A stretch of DNA of 6,463 nucleotides, from the NCBI GenBank assembly GCA_947176325.1, contig CAMWQD010000071.1:1-6463 (forward strand), read 5' to 3'. A program made the translations under genes and the position numbers. Below are positions 1-5,735 of this stretch, in pieces. Below the pieces are notes generated by a model. That model was not told where the DNA came from. It did no database searches and saw only the letters and a program-made list of their open reading frames with translations. The number at the start of each line of letters is the position of its first letter. The stretch's first letter is position 1. The stretch comes from an uncultured Bacteroidales bacterium. GTDB lineage: Bacteria > Bacteroidota > Bacteroidia > Bacteroidales > P3.

Positions 1-193
1 GGCAACGGGAGAGCCGTTTTACCGTGAGCCAGACCCCTTTGAACGGCCCGTATTTGCGCAAGGCCTGCAAAGCGTATTCGGAACAGGTGGGCGTGAAACG
101 GCAAGTGGGAGGAAAAAGCGGCGAAATGCACATCTGATAAAAACGCACCAAGCCCGTGAACAGCATATTGAGGAGTGCACAGATTCTATTCAC
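1..193 (-). CDS. yidD: YidD, membrane protein insertion efficiency factor (3' end cut by window)
   Basis: YidD is a small membrane-associated protein that assists YidC/Sec-dependent insertion of inner-membrane proteins. The reading frame, not listed as a complete gene because it leaves the window, shows the family core: RFYQ (17-20), ISPL (23-26), then PPTCRFTPTCSEYALQAL with the conserved cysteines C31 and C37, followed by KYGPFKGVWL and an RC at the window edge, where the family normally continues into an HPWGGxGYDPVP-like tail. 64 codons are visible of the usual 70-90. I chose the GTG at 193-191, which overlaps the rnpA stop by 8 nt and gives the usual length of hydrophobic N-terminus before RFYQ. 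The ATG at 166-164 would leave only seven residues before that motif. It lies directly downstream of rnpA, the near-universal arrangement. Family assignment is secure; the start is less so. Confidence 0.93.
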   Translation of the reverse strand, partial: MNRICALLNMLFTGLVRFYQMCISPLFPPTCRFTPTCSEYALQALRKYGPFKGVWLTVKRLSRC

Positions 194-593
194 GGCGCAG
201 ACGTTTTTGAAAAACCTCTATGAACTGTTGCACGAGAGTTTTCATTTCTTCCAAAGAAACCTCCTCCTTCCCGGCATATTGCAAAAAGAGCAAGAGTGTT
301 TTTTGCGCAGGAACAAGCCCCGAAATTTCTTCTTTGTGAAAACGATACACTTCCCGAAGCAAGCGTTTGACGCGGTTGCGGGTAACGGCGTGCTTGAAAT
401 TGCGCTTGGAGGCGCTCACCATAAGTTTTACGGGGGGCAGCGGCGCAAAATCCTCTACCTCATCCCCACTCCTTTCTATCAAGAGAAAACGTACACGCAA
501 CCGAGGAGAGGGAGAAAGATGCTTCCCCTCCGAAAAAAGACAGGAAATAAGCCTTTGTTCGTACAGCCGTTCGTGTTTAGGCAGGGCGGACAT
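186..593 (-). CDS. rnpA: Ribonuclease P protein component
   Basis: This is the protein subunit of RNase P, which binds the catalytic RNA (rnpB, not in this window) and pre-tRNA leaders to allow 5' maturation of tRNAs. The diagnostic RNR motif is clear: KRNFKH (63-68) followed by TRNRVKRLLREVYR (71-84), with R72, N73, R74, K76, R77 and R80 forming the conserved basic helix. The N-terminal part (LPKHERL, 4-10) and the VKLMVSASKR strand (55-64) also fit. At 135 residues it is in the normal range, with a somewhat long 21-54 segment. It starts 5 nt after the hemD-like stop and overlaps yidD at its 3' end, so translational coupling is likely. No rpmH gene lies upstream, unlike the classical rpmH-rnpA order of many other bacteria. 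HemD-like upstream and yidD downstream is the arrangement I recall from Bacteroidales. Confidence 0.97.
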   Translation of the reverse strand: MSALPKHERLYEQRLISCLFSEGKHLSPSPRLRVRFLLIERSGDEVEDFAPLPPVKLMVSASKRNFKHAVTRNRVKRLLREVYRFHKEEISGLVPAQKTLLLFLQYAGKEEVSLEEMKTLVQQFIEVFQKRLRRE

Positions 594-598
594 AGCTT

Positions 599-1597
599 TT
601 ATTTTTTGGCTTTGCTACGGCTCTTTTTGTCGGCCATGACCGCCAGGGCGGCGGCTTTGTTGGCGGCAACCCTGTTTTCGATTTTCTTCGACGGAGAACT
701 GCTGCGGCTTTGTATTTGGGTGGTTGCCGATGATTTCTTTTTGTTCTTGGCCGATTCGGGCTCCGGAACAGAATCCCCCTCGGGGCGATATTCGAAATGC
801 GGAGAAATCTTGCTCAAATCGCCGCCGTGCTTCACAAGGTCGGCGAGAAATTCACCCAAAGCCTCGGCCATGGAACTGGAAGTGGGCGTGGGAGCGGCCA
901 AATTCACGGTCAATCCCGCCTGATGGGCGGAATCGGCCACCGAATGCCCGTAGATGCCTATCAGTTTCTTCCCCTGCTTGAAATCCGGATAGTTCTCGAA
1001 CAGGGATTTGATGCCCATAGGACTGAACATCAATATCATATCAATCTTCTCAATATCTATCTCCTTGGCCACTTTCACCGAAACGCTCCGATACATGGGC
1101 GCTTTCTTCAAGGGAATCTTCGCCTTGGCGAATGCGGCGGGAACGTCCGAATTGCTGTCTTCCTGACAAGGGAACAAAAACTTCTCGTTCTTGTGCTTGG
1201 CCACCACCTCCATCATTTCTTCGGTGGTTTGCTTGCCGAAAAAAATCTTGCGTTTGCGGTATTGGATGTAGGTTTGAATATAGTAGGCCACCGACTCGGA
1301 GCTACAGATGAACTTCATCGAAATGGGAATCTGCGCCCGCATCTCCTTGGCCATACGGAAATAATGATCCACCGCGTTGCGGCTCGTCAAAATCACAGCC
1401 GTATAGTCCAAGAGATTGATTTTGTTTTTACGAAACTCGATAGCGGAAATGCCTTCCACCTGAAACAATTTCTTGAAAGTGAACTTGAGCCCGTATTTGT
1501 CGGAAACAGGTTTGTAAGGTGATTTCTCAAAATCGACCGGAGCCGGTTGGGAAATGAGAATATTCTTTACCTTACACGTTTTCTGCGAGGTTCCCAT
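599..1597 (-). CDS. hemD: HemD-like uroporphyrinogen-III synthase family protein with a basic C-terminal tail
   Basis: HemD cyclises and rearranges hydroxymethylbilane to uroporphyrinogen III, the common tetrapyrrole precursor. Family features are the N-terminal KNILISQPAP strand (11-20), the TSRNAVDHYF segment (71-80), the hinge-like YRKRKIFFGK (113-122), and the second-domain FSPMGIKSLF (191-200) and IGIYGHSVADSA (213-224). The bilobed fold should end near residue 255. The protein then continues for about 75 residues. Positions 283-332 contain 12 Lys and 3 Arg but only 2 acidic residues, with Ser and Ala runs, and look disordered. The ATG at 1597 is the only ATG or GTG in frame before the conserved core, and a stop lies in frame just upstream. 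The gene follows DUF4271 by 61 nt and precedes rnpA by 5 nt. Many Bacteroidales cannot make heme, so the substrate of this family member in such hosts is uncertain; the symbol reflects homology, not a proven reaction. Confidence 0.85.
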   Translation of the reverse strand: MGTSQKTCKVKNILISQPAPVDFEKSPYKPVSDKYGLKFTFKKLFQVEGISAIEFRKNKINLLDYTAVILTSRNAVDHYFRMAKEMRAQIPISMKFICSSESVAYYIQTYIQYRKRKIFFGKQTTEEMMEVVAKHKNEKFLFPCQEDSNSDVPAAFAKAKIPLKKAPMYRSVSVKVAKEIDIEKIDMILMFSPMGIKSLFENYPDFKQGKKLIGIYGHSVADSAHQAGLTVNLAAPTPTSSSMAEALGEFLADLVKHGGDLSKISPHFEYRPEGDSVPEPESAKNKKKSSATTQIQSRSSSPSKKIENRVAANKAAALAVMADKKSRSKAKK

Positions 1598-1658
1598 CGG
1601 TGTTCTTTTTCATTTGTTTCTATCTTGACAGCCCTTTTCCCCCTCTCCGGTCGCTTCG

Positions 1659-2387
1659 CTATAAAGCAAAGAACACTTTCCACAAAAAAAGGGGCACCAA
1701 GATTTCAAGGGCGCAAAGGTAAACAAAAATATGCAGGTAGCTAAATCGGCTCAAATGATGGCCTTCGTATGAAAGGTGCAGGATTTTGAAGACGGCCAGA
1801 CCTGCAAAGAGCACAAGGAGCACATACATGAACACGGTGCGGAAAGCGCAATCGAGCGTGGACACGGCACACAACACCGGCACCGCCAGAAGCGAGAAAA
1901 GGAAATCGTGATAGATGCCTTTGCGCCAAAACACGGTGGCGGCCTTTTCCTCTTCTATCACATATCCCACACCATAAAAGACAACCCGTTTGAAAGCATA
2001 GTACAGAGCCATGAACAGCATGGAGAACAGCATCACGCTCACCTTGGGGTTGCTTCCCTGCATCAAGAGCGGAAACTGATTGAAGCGCCAGGTGAAACCG
2101 CCGTCGGACAAAAGAAAGTAGACCAACCACGACAGACCTGCCCACGACACCACAACCAACAGGAACTTACGCCGTTGCGCCATTTGTCCGCTCACGGAGG
2201 GCAAACGCACGGGCTTGCCCCAATTCCGGAAATCGAACATACCCGATGCGATGATGGAGATTTCCTTTACGTAGAACTGCACGAACCACGCATAGAAAAC
2301 CAACGACAGCAAGGCACAGACCGCAACAAACACCATGTGGCTGTTTTCGGTTTGCATGTGGGCGTTCCAAATCATTGTGTCGTGCAT
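1659..2387 (-). CDS. DUF4271 family integral membrane protein
   Basis: This 242-residue hydrophobic protein fits the Bacteroidetes-restricted DUF4271 family, which has no established function. About six membrane helices can be read, at roughly 18-40, 74-94, 116-142, 160-178, 182-202 and 218-240. Recognisable family traits are the LMQGSNPK-type loop before the third helix, the FRKG-like WRKGIYHDFLFS stretch (154-165), and the C-terminal YLCALEILVPLFLWK (223-237), close to the YLCxLEI motif I recall for this family. No signal peptide, ATPase or catalytic motif is visible. The ATG lies 2 nt after the gldA-like stop, so the two are probably co-translated. The gene precedes hemD-rnpA-yidD, the usual neighbourhood of DUF4271 in Bacteroidales from memory. 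Calling it a permease partner of the adjacent ATPase would be speculation: it does not look like a standard ABC-2 permease. Confidence 0.82.
   Translation of the reverse strand: MHDTMIWNAHMQTENSHMVFVAVCALLSLVFYAWFVQFYVKEISIIASGMFDFRNWGKPVRLPSVSGQMAQRRKFLLVVVSWAGLSWLVYFLLSDGGFTWRFNQFPLLMQGSNPKVSVMLFSMLFMALYYAFKRVVFYGVGYVIEEEKAATVFWRKGIYHDFLFSLLAVPVLCAVSTLDCAFRTVFMYVLLVLFAGLAVFKILHLSYEGHHLSRFSYLHIFVYLCALEILVPLFLWKVFFAL
1714..1745 (-). promoter_or_regulatory. Candidate internal promoter for hemD-rnpA-yidD, inside the DUF4271 3' end
   Basis: On the minus strand TACCTTTG (1721-1714) is a full match to TAnnTTTG, with TTTA (1745-1742) 20 bp upstream: the same two elements seen ahead of maf. It would start transcription about 105-110 nt before the HemD-like ATG. 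The box is formed by the codons TAC CTT TGC for Tyr-Leu-Cys in the conserved C-terminal motif of DUF4271, so protein constraint may explain it. Confidence 0.35.
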
Positions 2388-2389
2388 GG

Positions 2390-3331
2390 CTACTCGGATT
2401 TAGCGGGATTTTCGTGGGTGAGCCTGTGAAAAACCGTCTCCAAATCGTCTTCCTCGCGCTGCAAGGTGAGCACGGAAAGGCCTTTTTCCACCGCATAGGC
2501 GAAAAGAGCGGCACGAAGGTCGGTGCCGTCCGCGTTATAAACAATCCCGTAGGTATTCTTTTCGTTCTCACGCTCCACCTCGGCACCCCGCGCGGCGGCA
2601 AACGCCCCGAAATCCTCCCTGTCCACATCCCTGTCGAATTCCACACGGATGCGAACCTTGCCTTGCAGATGACGGGTAAGCTCTACGGTGGGAGCATCGG
2701 CAACCAGACGCCCTTGGTTGAGCAACAGCACACGGCTGCATACCGCCTGCGCCTCCTGCATGATATGAGTGGAGAAAAGCACCGTTTTCTCCTTGCCGAT
2801 ACAACGCACCAGCTCGCGGATTTCCTCGAGTTGATTGGGGTCGAGCCCCGATGTGGATTCGTCTAAAATCAATATCTCGGGGTTGTGAATCAGCGCCTGC
2901 GCCAAACCCAACCTCTGGCGGTAGCCTTTCGACAACGCCCCGATTTTCTTATGCGCCTCGGGTTGCAATCCCACCGCCCCAATCACCTCACGCATCCGCT
3001 TGCCCACCGTGGCGGCATCGGTATAGATACGCCCCACAAATTCAAGATACTCACGCACATACATATCCAAATAGAGCGGATTATGTTCGGGCAGATAACC
3101 GATTTTGGCACGTGCCTGCAAAGCCTGCTTCACCGTATCCGAACCGCACACCTCCACACGCCCCGCATCGGGAACAAGGTAGCCGCAAATCAACTTCATC
3201 AGCGTGGATTTTCCTGCGCCGTTGGGCCCCAACAATCCCACCACCTGCGGCGAGGAAACGGAAAACGAAACCTCGTCGAGAGCCTTTTGCGGGCCGTAAG
3301 ATTTGCTCAGTTTTTCTACGTTCAGCATCAT
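2390..3331 (-). CDS. gldA: GldA-type ABC transporter ATP-binding protein
   Basis: A complete cytoplasmic ABC ATPase of 313 residues. Walker A is GPNGAGKST (35-43, K41). The Q-loop region reads YLPEHNPLYLDMYVREYL (79-96), with the PEHNPLY typical of the GldA/NosF-like branch instead of a plain glutamine. The signature is LSKGYRQR (133-140), Walker B ILILDE (153-158, E158), the D-loop SGLD (161-164) and the switch histidine H189. After Walker B the usual DEPTSGLDP reads DESTSGLDP, with S159 in place of proline. The C-terminal 90 residues are the accessory domain common in this subfamily. In Flavobacterium GldA works with GldF and GldG in gliding motility; most Bacteroidales carry such ATPases without gliding. 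No permease of the GldF/GldG kind is present in the window, so the transported substrate is unknown. Two tandem ATG codons (3331 and 3328) could serve as start. Confidence 0.88.
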   Translation of the reverse strand: MMLNVEKLSKSYGPQKALDEVSFSVSSPQVVGLLGPNGAGKSTLMKLICGYLVPDAGRVEVCGSDTVKQALQARAKIGYLPEHNPLYLDMYVREYLEFVGRIYTDAATVGKRMREVIGAVGLQPEAHKKIGALSKGYRQRLGLAQALIHNPEILILDESTSGLDPNQLEEIRELVRCIGKEKTVLFSTHIMQEAQAVCSRVLLLNQGRLVADAPTVELTRHLQGKVRIRVEFDRDVDREDFGAFAAARGAEVERENEKNTYGIVYNADGTDLRAALFAYAVEKGLSVLTLQREEDDLETVFHRLTHENPAKSE

Positions 3332-3350
3332 TCCTGCAAGAGAATTAATA

Positions 3351-3375
3351 TTCTTGAAACCTACTTTTTCAAGAA
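3351..3375. repeat. 9-bp inverted repeat at the protease/gldA junction
   Basis: TTCTTGAAA (3351-3359) and TTTCAAGAA (3367-3375) are perfectly complementary around a 7-nt loop that spans the protease stop codon at 3363-3361. In the leftward transcript this is an A/U-rich hairpin 20 nt before the gldA ATG. It lacks a clean following U-run, so an intercistronic mRNA structure is more likely than a terminator. It could be chance. Confidence 0.3.
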
Positions 3376-5040
3376 CGCCTTATAGCGTTCCGGATTCAAC
3401 AATATCTCAACAGCCTCGTTCACCGTGGCATCGTCCTGCAACTCGGCTTCGGCGCGCCCGGCCTGATAATAGTAGCGCGACACGATTTCTTCCCGCAGCA
3501 GACGGCTTATCTCGGCCTTGTTCTTGATTAAATCGTCTTGTTTGAGTTGGGCGAGCTGCGTCTTTATCGCTTCGATTTGTGTGTGAAGCATATCGAAACA
3601 ACTGTCCTCGCGGGCTATCTCGGAAAATTCCTCCAACGCCTTTTCGGTGGGCAGTTCGTAGGAATAATCCTTGTCTTTCATAAAATCCACGAAATCCTTG
3701 TATTCGGCCTCTCCAATCTGAAAATCCCTTATCGAAGAAATCTTGTCGTGCTTGGAGGCATAGCGGTTGGCATAGTCGAACAGGAGGAATTTTCCGATGA
3801 GGCTCAACGAAACCTCGCTGATGACAGGGGGCTCGATTTCCAAATCGGGTTCGATGCCGTCGCCGTCGTACACTTCGCGCCCGCCCGCCGTCTTGAAGAG
3901 CGTGCGGAGGGAATCGGGAATGCGGCGCGCCATGCCCTGCTCGTCTTTGTTGCTGTAGTCCAACGCCTGCACGCAACGCCCGCTGGGGATATAGTATTTG
4001 GCTACGGTAACTTTCATCTGCGCATTATAGGGAAGCGGCAGAATATTCTGAACCAATCCCTTGCCGAAAGTCCGCTCGCCCACCAACACGGCACGGTCGT
4101 AGTCTTGCATGGCACCGGTAAGGATTTCGGAAGCCGAGGCCGTTCCGCGGCTGGTGAGGAAGACAATGGGAATTTCCAAATCGAGGGGCGCTTTGGTGGT
4201 GTAGTAGGTATTGTCGCGATTGTCTATCTTTCCTTTCGTGCTCACCACTTCAAGCCCGCTCCTGCAGAAAAGGTTGACGATATCGACGGCCTCGTTGAGC
4301 AAGCCGCCGCCATTGTAGCGCAAATCGTAGACCAGATATTTCATGCCCTGCGCCTTGAGCGCCAGAAAAGCGTCTTTTACCTCCTGCGTGGCGCCTTGCG
4401 TAAAGCCGTCTTGCCGGATATAGCCCACACTGTCGCGCAACATGCCGCTGTATGTAACGTTCTTGATGCGGATTGCCTGTCGGGTGAGGCTTACGTCGAA
4501 AGGTTTGGAATTGCCTTTTCTCTCTATCGTGAGCGATATTTTGGTACCCGCCTGCCCTTTGAGCATGGCGCTCACGTCGGAAACGTTCTTTCCCTGCGTG
4601 GATTCGCCGTTCACGGCCAAAATCTTGTCGCCGGGCTTCAGACCCGCTTTATCGGCGGGGAAGCCTTCGTAGGGGTCGGTGATATACACCCAGCCGTCGC
4701 GGTAGTGAATGGTGGAGCCGATACCGCCGTATTCGCCCTCGGTCATGATGCGGAAATCTTCTATTTCGGCTTCGGGAATATAGACGGTGTAGGGGTCGAG
4801 GGTGCGCAACATGGCATCCAAAGCGGCCTTTATCATCTTGCCGGGATTGGCACCGTCCACATACACATATTCCACGTTCTTATAAACCGAAGAGAATATC
4901 TCGAGGTTCTTGAGAATTTCAAATTCCTTGTTGCCGCTCGCTTCGGTCTGCTGGGCGCGCACAGGCAAAGGAAGAAGCCCCGCCAACAGAACGCCCGTGG
5001 CAAAAAACAGACCGGCTGTTTTCTTCATCTTTGCTTTCAT
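3361..5040 (-). CDS. S41 family carboxy-terminal processing protease (PDZ domain, secreted)
   Basis: A CtpA/Prc-type serine protease that trims or degrades envelope proteins from their C-termini. A signal peptide is clear: MKAKMKK, a hydrophobic core (about 9-24), and a VRA-Q type I cleavage site after residue 29, with no lipobox cysteine, predicting a periplasmic protein. A PDZ domain spans about 102-185 (GGIGST, then GFPADKAGLKPGDKILAVNG). The S41 core follows with YDLRYNGGG (238-246) and GTASASEILTG (299-309). Catalytic residues align as S302, K327 and Q331, with the 25-residue Ser-Lys and 4-residue Lys-Gln spacings known for CtpB/D1P. The remaining ~150 residues, with a likely coiled coil near 484-515, are usual for Bacteroidetes members of about 550 residues. 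The start overlaps the maf stop by 4 nt (ATGA), a strong sign of translational coupling; M5 is an alternative start. Confidence 0.95.
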   Translation of the reverse strand: MKAKMKKTAGLFFATGVLLAGLLPLPVRAQQTEASGNKEFEILKNLEIFSSVYKNVEYVYVDGANPGKMIKAALDAMLRTLDPYTVYIPEAEIEDFRIMTEGEYGGIGSTIHYRDGWVYITDPYEGFPADKAGLKPGDKILAVNGESTQGKNVSDVSAMLKGQAGTKISLTIERKGNSKPFDVSLTRQAIRIKNVTYSGMLRDSVGYIRQDGFTQGATQEVKDAFLALKAQGMKYLVYDLRYNGGGLLNEAVDIVNLFCRSGLEVVSTKGKIDNRDNTYYTTKAPLDLEIPIVFLTSRGTASASEILTGAMQDYDRAVLVGERTFGKGLVQNILPLPYNAQMKVTVAKYYIPSGRCVQALDYSNKDEQGMARRIPDSLRTLFKTAGGREVYDGDGIEPDLEIEPPVISEVSLSLIGKFLLFDYANRYASKHDKISSIRDFQIGEAEYKDFVDFMKDKDYSYELPTEKALEEFSEIAREDSCFDMLHTQIEAIKTQLAQLKQDDLIKNKAEISRLLREEIVSRYYYQAGRAEAELQDDATVNEAVEILLNPERYKAFLKK

Positions 5041-5630
5041 CTTCCTATAAATTCGGCCATTTCACGATAAAGACGCTGGGTGGGCAGGCCCATCACATTG
5101 TAGAACGAACCCTCGATTGCCTCTATTCCCACATAGCCTATCCATTCCTGAATGCCGTAGGAACCGGCTTTGTCGTAGGGTTTGTATTTGTCTACATAAT
5201 ATTCGATTTCCTCCAACGAAAGCACGCGGAACGTTACTTTCGACTCCACCGAAAAAGTGTGCTGGCGTTCCCGGGTGCGGAGCGAAATGCCCGTAATCAC
5301 CTTGTGCGTCTGCCCCGAAAGCGCGTAAAGGAAGCGCACGGCCTGGTCTCTGTCGGCGGGTTTTCCGAAAGGCTTGTTGTCTAACAGCACCATAGTGTCG
5401 GCCGTGACGAGCAGATAGTTTTCGGGCAGTTCATCGTCCGAAAAGGCCATCGACTTGATATGCGACAGGTATTCGGGAACCGATTCCCGCGGCATACTCA
5501 AGGGGTAGCTTTCGTCCACATCCTTGGTTATCGTTTCAAATTCAAAACCCAAGGCCGAAAGCAGGTCTTTGCGGCGCGGGGAGGCTGAACCCAGCACCAA
5601 CTTGTAGGGAAAATTCTGGAAAGGAAGCAT
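5037..5630 (-). CDS. maf: Maf family nucleoside-triphosphate pyrophosphatase
   Basis: Maf/HAM1-fold enzymes hydrolyse nucleoside triphosphates to monophosphate and PPi, removing non-canonical or excess nucleotides, and are linked to septum inhibition in some bacteria. The motifs are all present: LVLGSASPRRK (11-21), the IKSMAF lysine segment (58-63, K59), VTADTMV with the catalytic-type D78 (75-81), KPFGKP (86-91), LSGQTHKVITG (104-114) and DKAGSYGIQEWIG (153-165) ending in NVMGLP (178-183). The GIQE arrangement resembles the YhdE-type dTTP/UTP-preferring branch; specificity is inferred, not seen. Length (197 residues) is normal. It is the first gene of the leftward operon: a good TAnnTTTG promoter box lies 26-33 nt upstream of its ATG, implying a short leader. 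Its stop overlaps the protease start by 4 nt. Confidence 0.95.
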   Translation of the reverse strand: MLPFQNFPYKLVLGSASPRRKDLLSALGFEFETITKDVDESYPLSMPRESVPEYLSHIKSMAFSDDELPENYLLVTADTMVLLDNKPFGKPADRDQAVRFLYALSGQTHKVITGISLRTRERQHTFSVESKVTFRVLSLEEIEYYVDKYKPYDKAGSYGIQEWIGYVGIEAIEGSFYNVMGLPTQRLYREMAEFIGR

Positions 5631-5655
5631 AGTCCCGTTTTTTATCTCAAACCTT

Positions 5656-5688
5656 CAAAGGTACAAAAAGTCGAGATTTTTCACTAAA
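5656..5688 (-). promoter_or_regulatory. Probable Bacteroidetes-type promoter for the maf operon
   Basis: On the minus strand TACCTTTG (5663-5656) matches the Bacteroidetes -7 consensus TAnnTTTG at every fixed position. A TTTA (5688-5685), three of four matches to the -33 consensus TTTG, lies 21 bp upstream, within the accepted 19-21 bp spacing. Transcription would begin about 20 nt before the maf ATG. The -7 box also lies in an imperfect dyad, ACCTT-TG-AAGGT, at 5662-5651. The start site is inferred, not measured. Confidence 0.6.
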
Positions 5689-5692
5689 TTTG
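5685..5692 (+). promoter_or_regulatory. Candidate -7 box for the POT transporter promoter
   Basis: TAAATTTG fits TAnnTTTG exactly and lies 43 nt before the transporter ATG, leaving a leader of roughly 35-40 nt. No TTTG is present 19-21 bp upstream, where the sequence around 5660-5665 is GGTACA, so this would be a promoter with a poor -33 element. The box overlaps the -33 element of the divergent maf promoter. Confidence 0.42.
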
Positions 5693-5710
5693 CCTTTTGC
5701 GCTTGAAATT

Positions 5711-5720
5711 TTAGTACTAA
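5711..5720. promoter_or_regulatory. 10-bp perfect palindrome in the transporter leader
   Basis: TTAGTACTAA is its own reverse complement. It sits 15 nt before the transporter ATG and just downstream of the candidate -7 box, where an operator would block transcription, but it may be a chance feature of an A/T-rich spacer. The rest of the 105-nt spacer contains only the two promoter candidates. Confidence 0.25.
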
Positions 5721-5735
5721 CATAAACTTATCATC

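Noticed and set aside
164..166. ATG start for yidD
   Set aside because: It would leave only seven residues before RFYQ, shorter than the usual N-terminal helix; the GTG at 193-191 gives the expected length. It remains possible.
156..923. A 255-codon plus-strand frame across rnpA and the hemD 3' end
   Set aside because: It runs antisense through two well-supported genes and their junction and has no domain.
797..1522. A 241-codon plus-strand frame opposite the HemD-like gene
   Set aside because: Shadow frame rich in His/Leu/Gly without any motif; the minus-strand HemD family motifs are clear.
1776..2429. A 217-codon plus-strand frame opposite DUF4271
   Set aside because: His/Gln-rich composition typical of the reverse complement of a hydrophobic membrane protein gene.
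3351..3375. Rho-independent terminator between the protease and gldA
   Set aside because: The stem is A/U-rich and not followed by a clear U-run, and gldA starts only 20 nt later, so termination here is unlikely.
3538..5070. A 510-codon open frame on the plus strand, antisense to the S41 protease
   Set aside because: It mirrors a well-supported protease gene with signal peptide, PDZ domain and catalytic Ser/Lys. The antisense product shows no recognisable domain and is best explained by codon bias keeping the opposite frame open.
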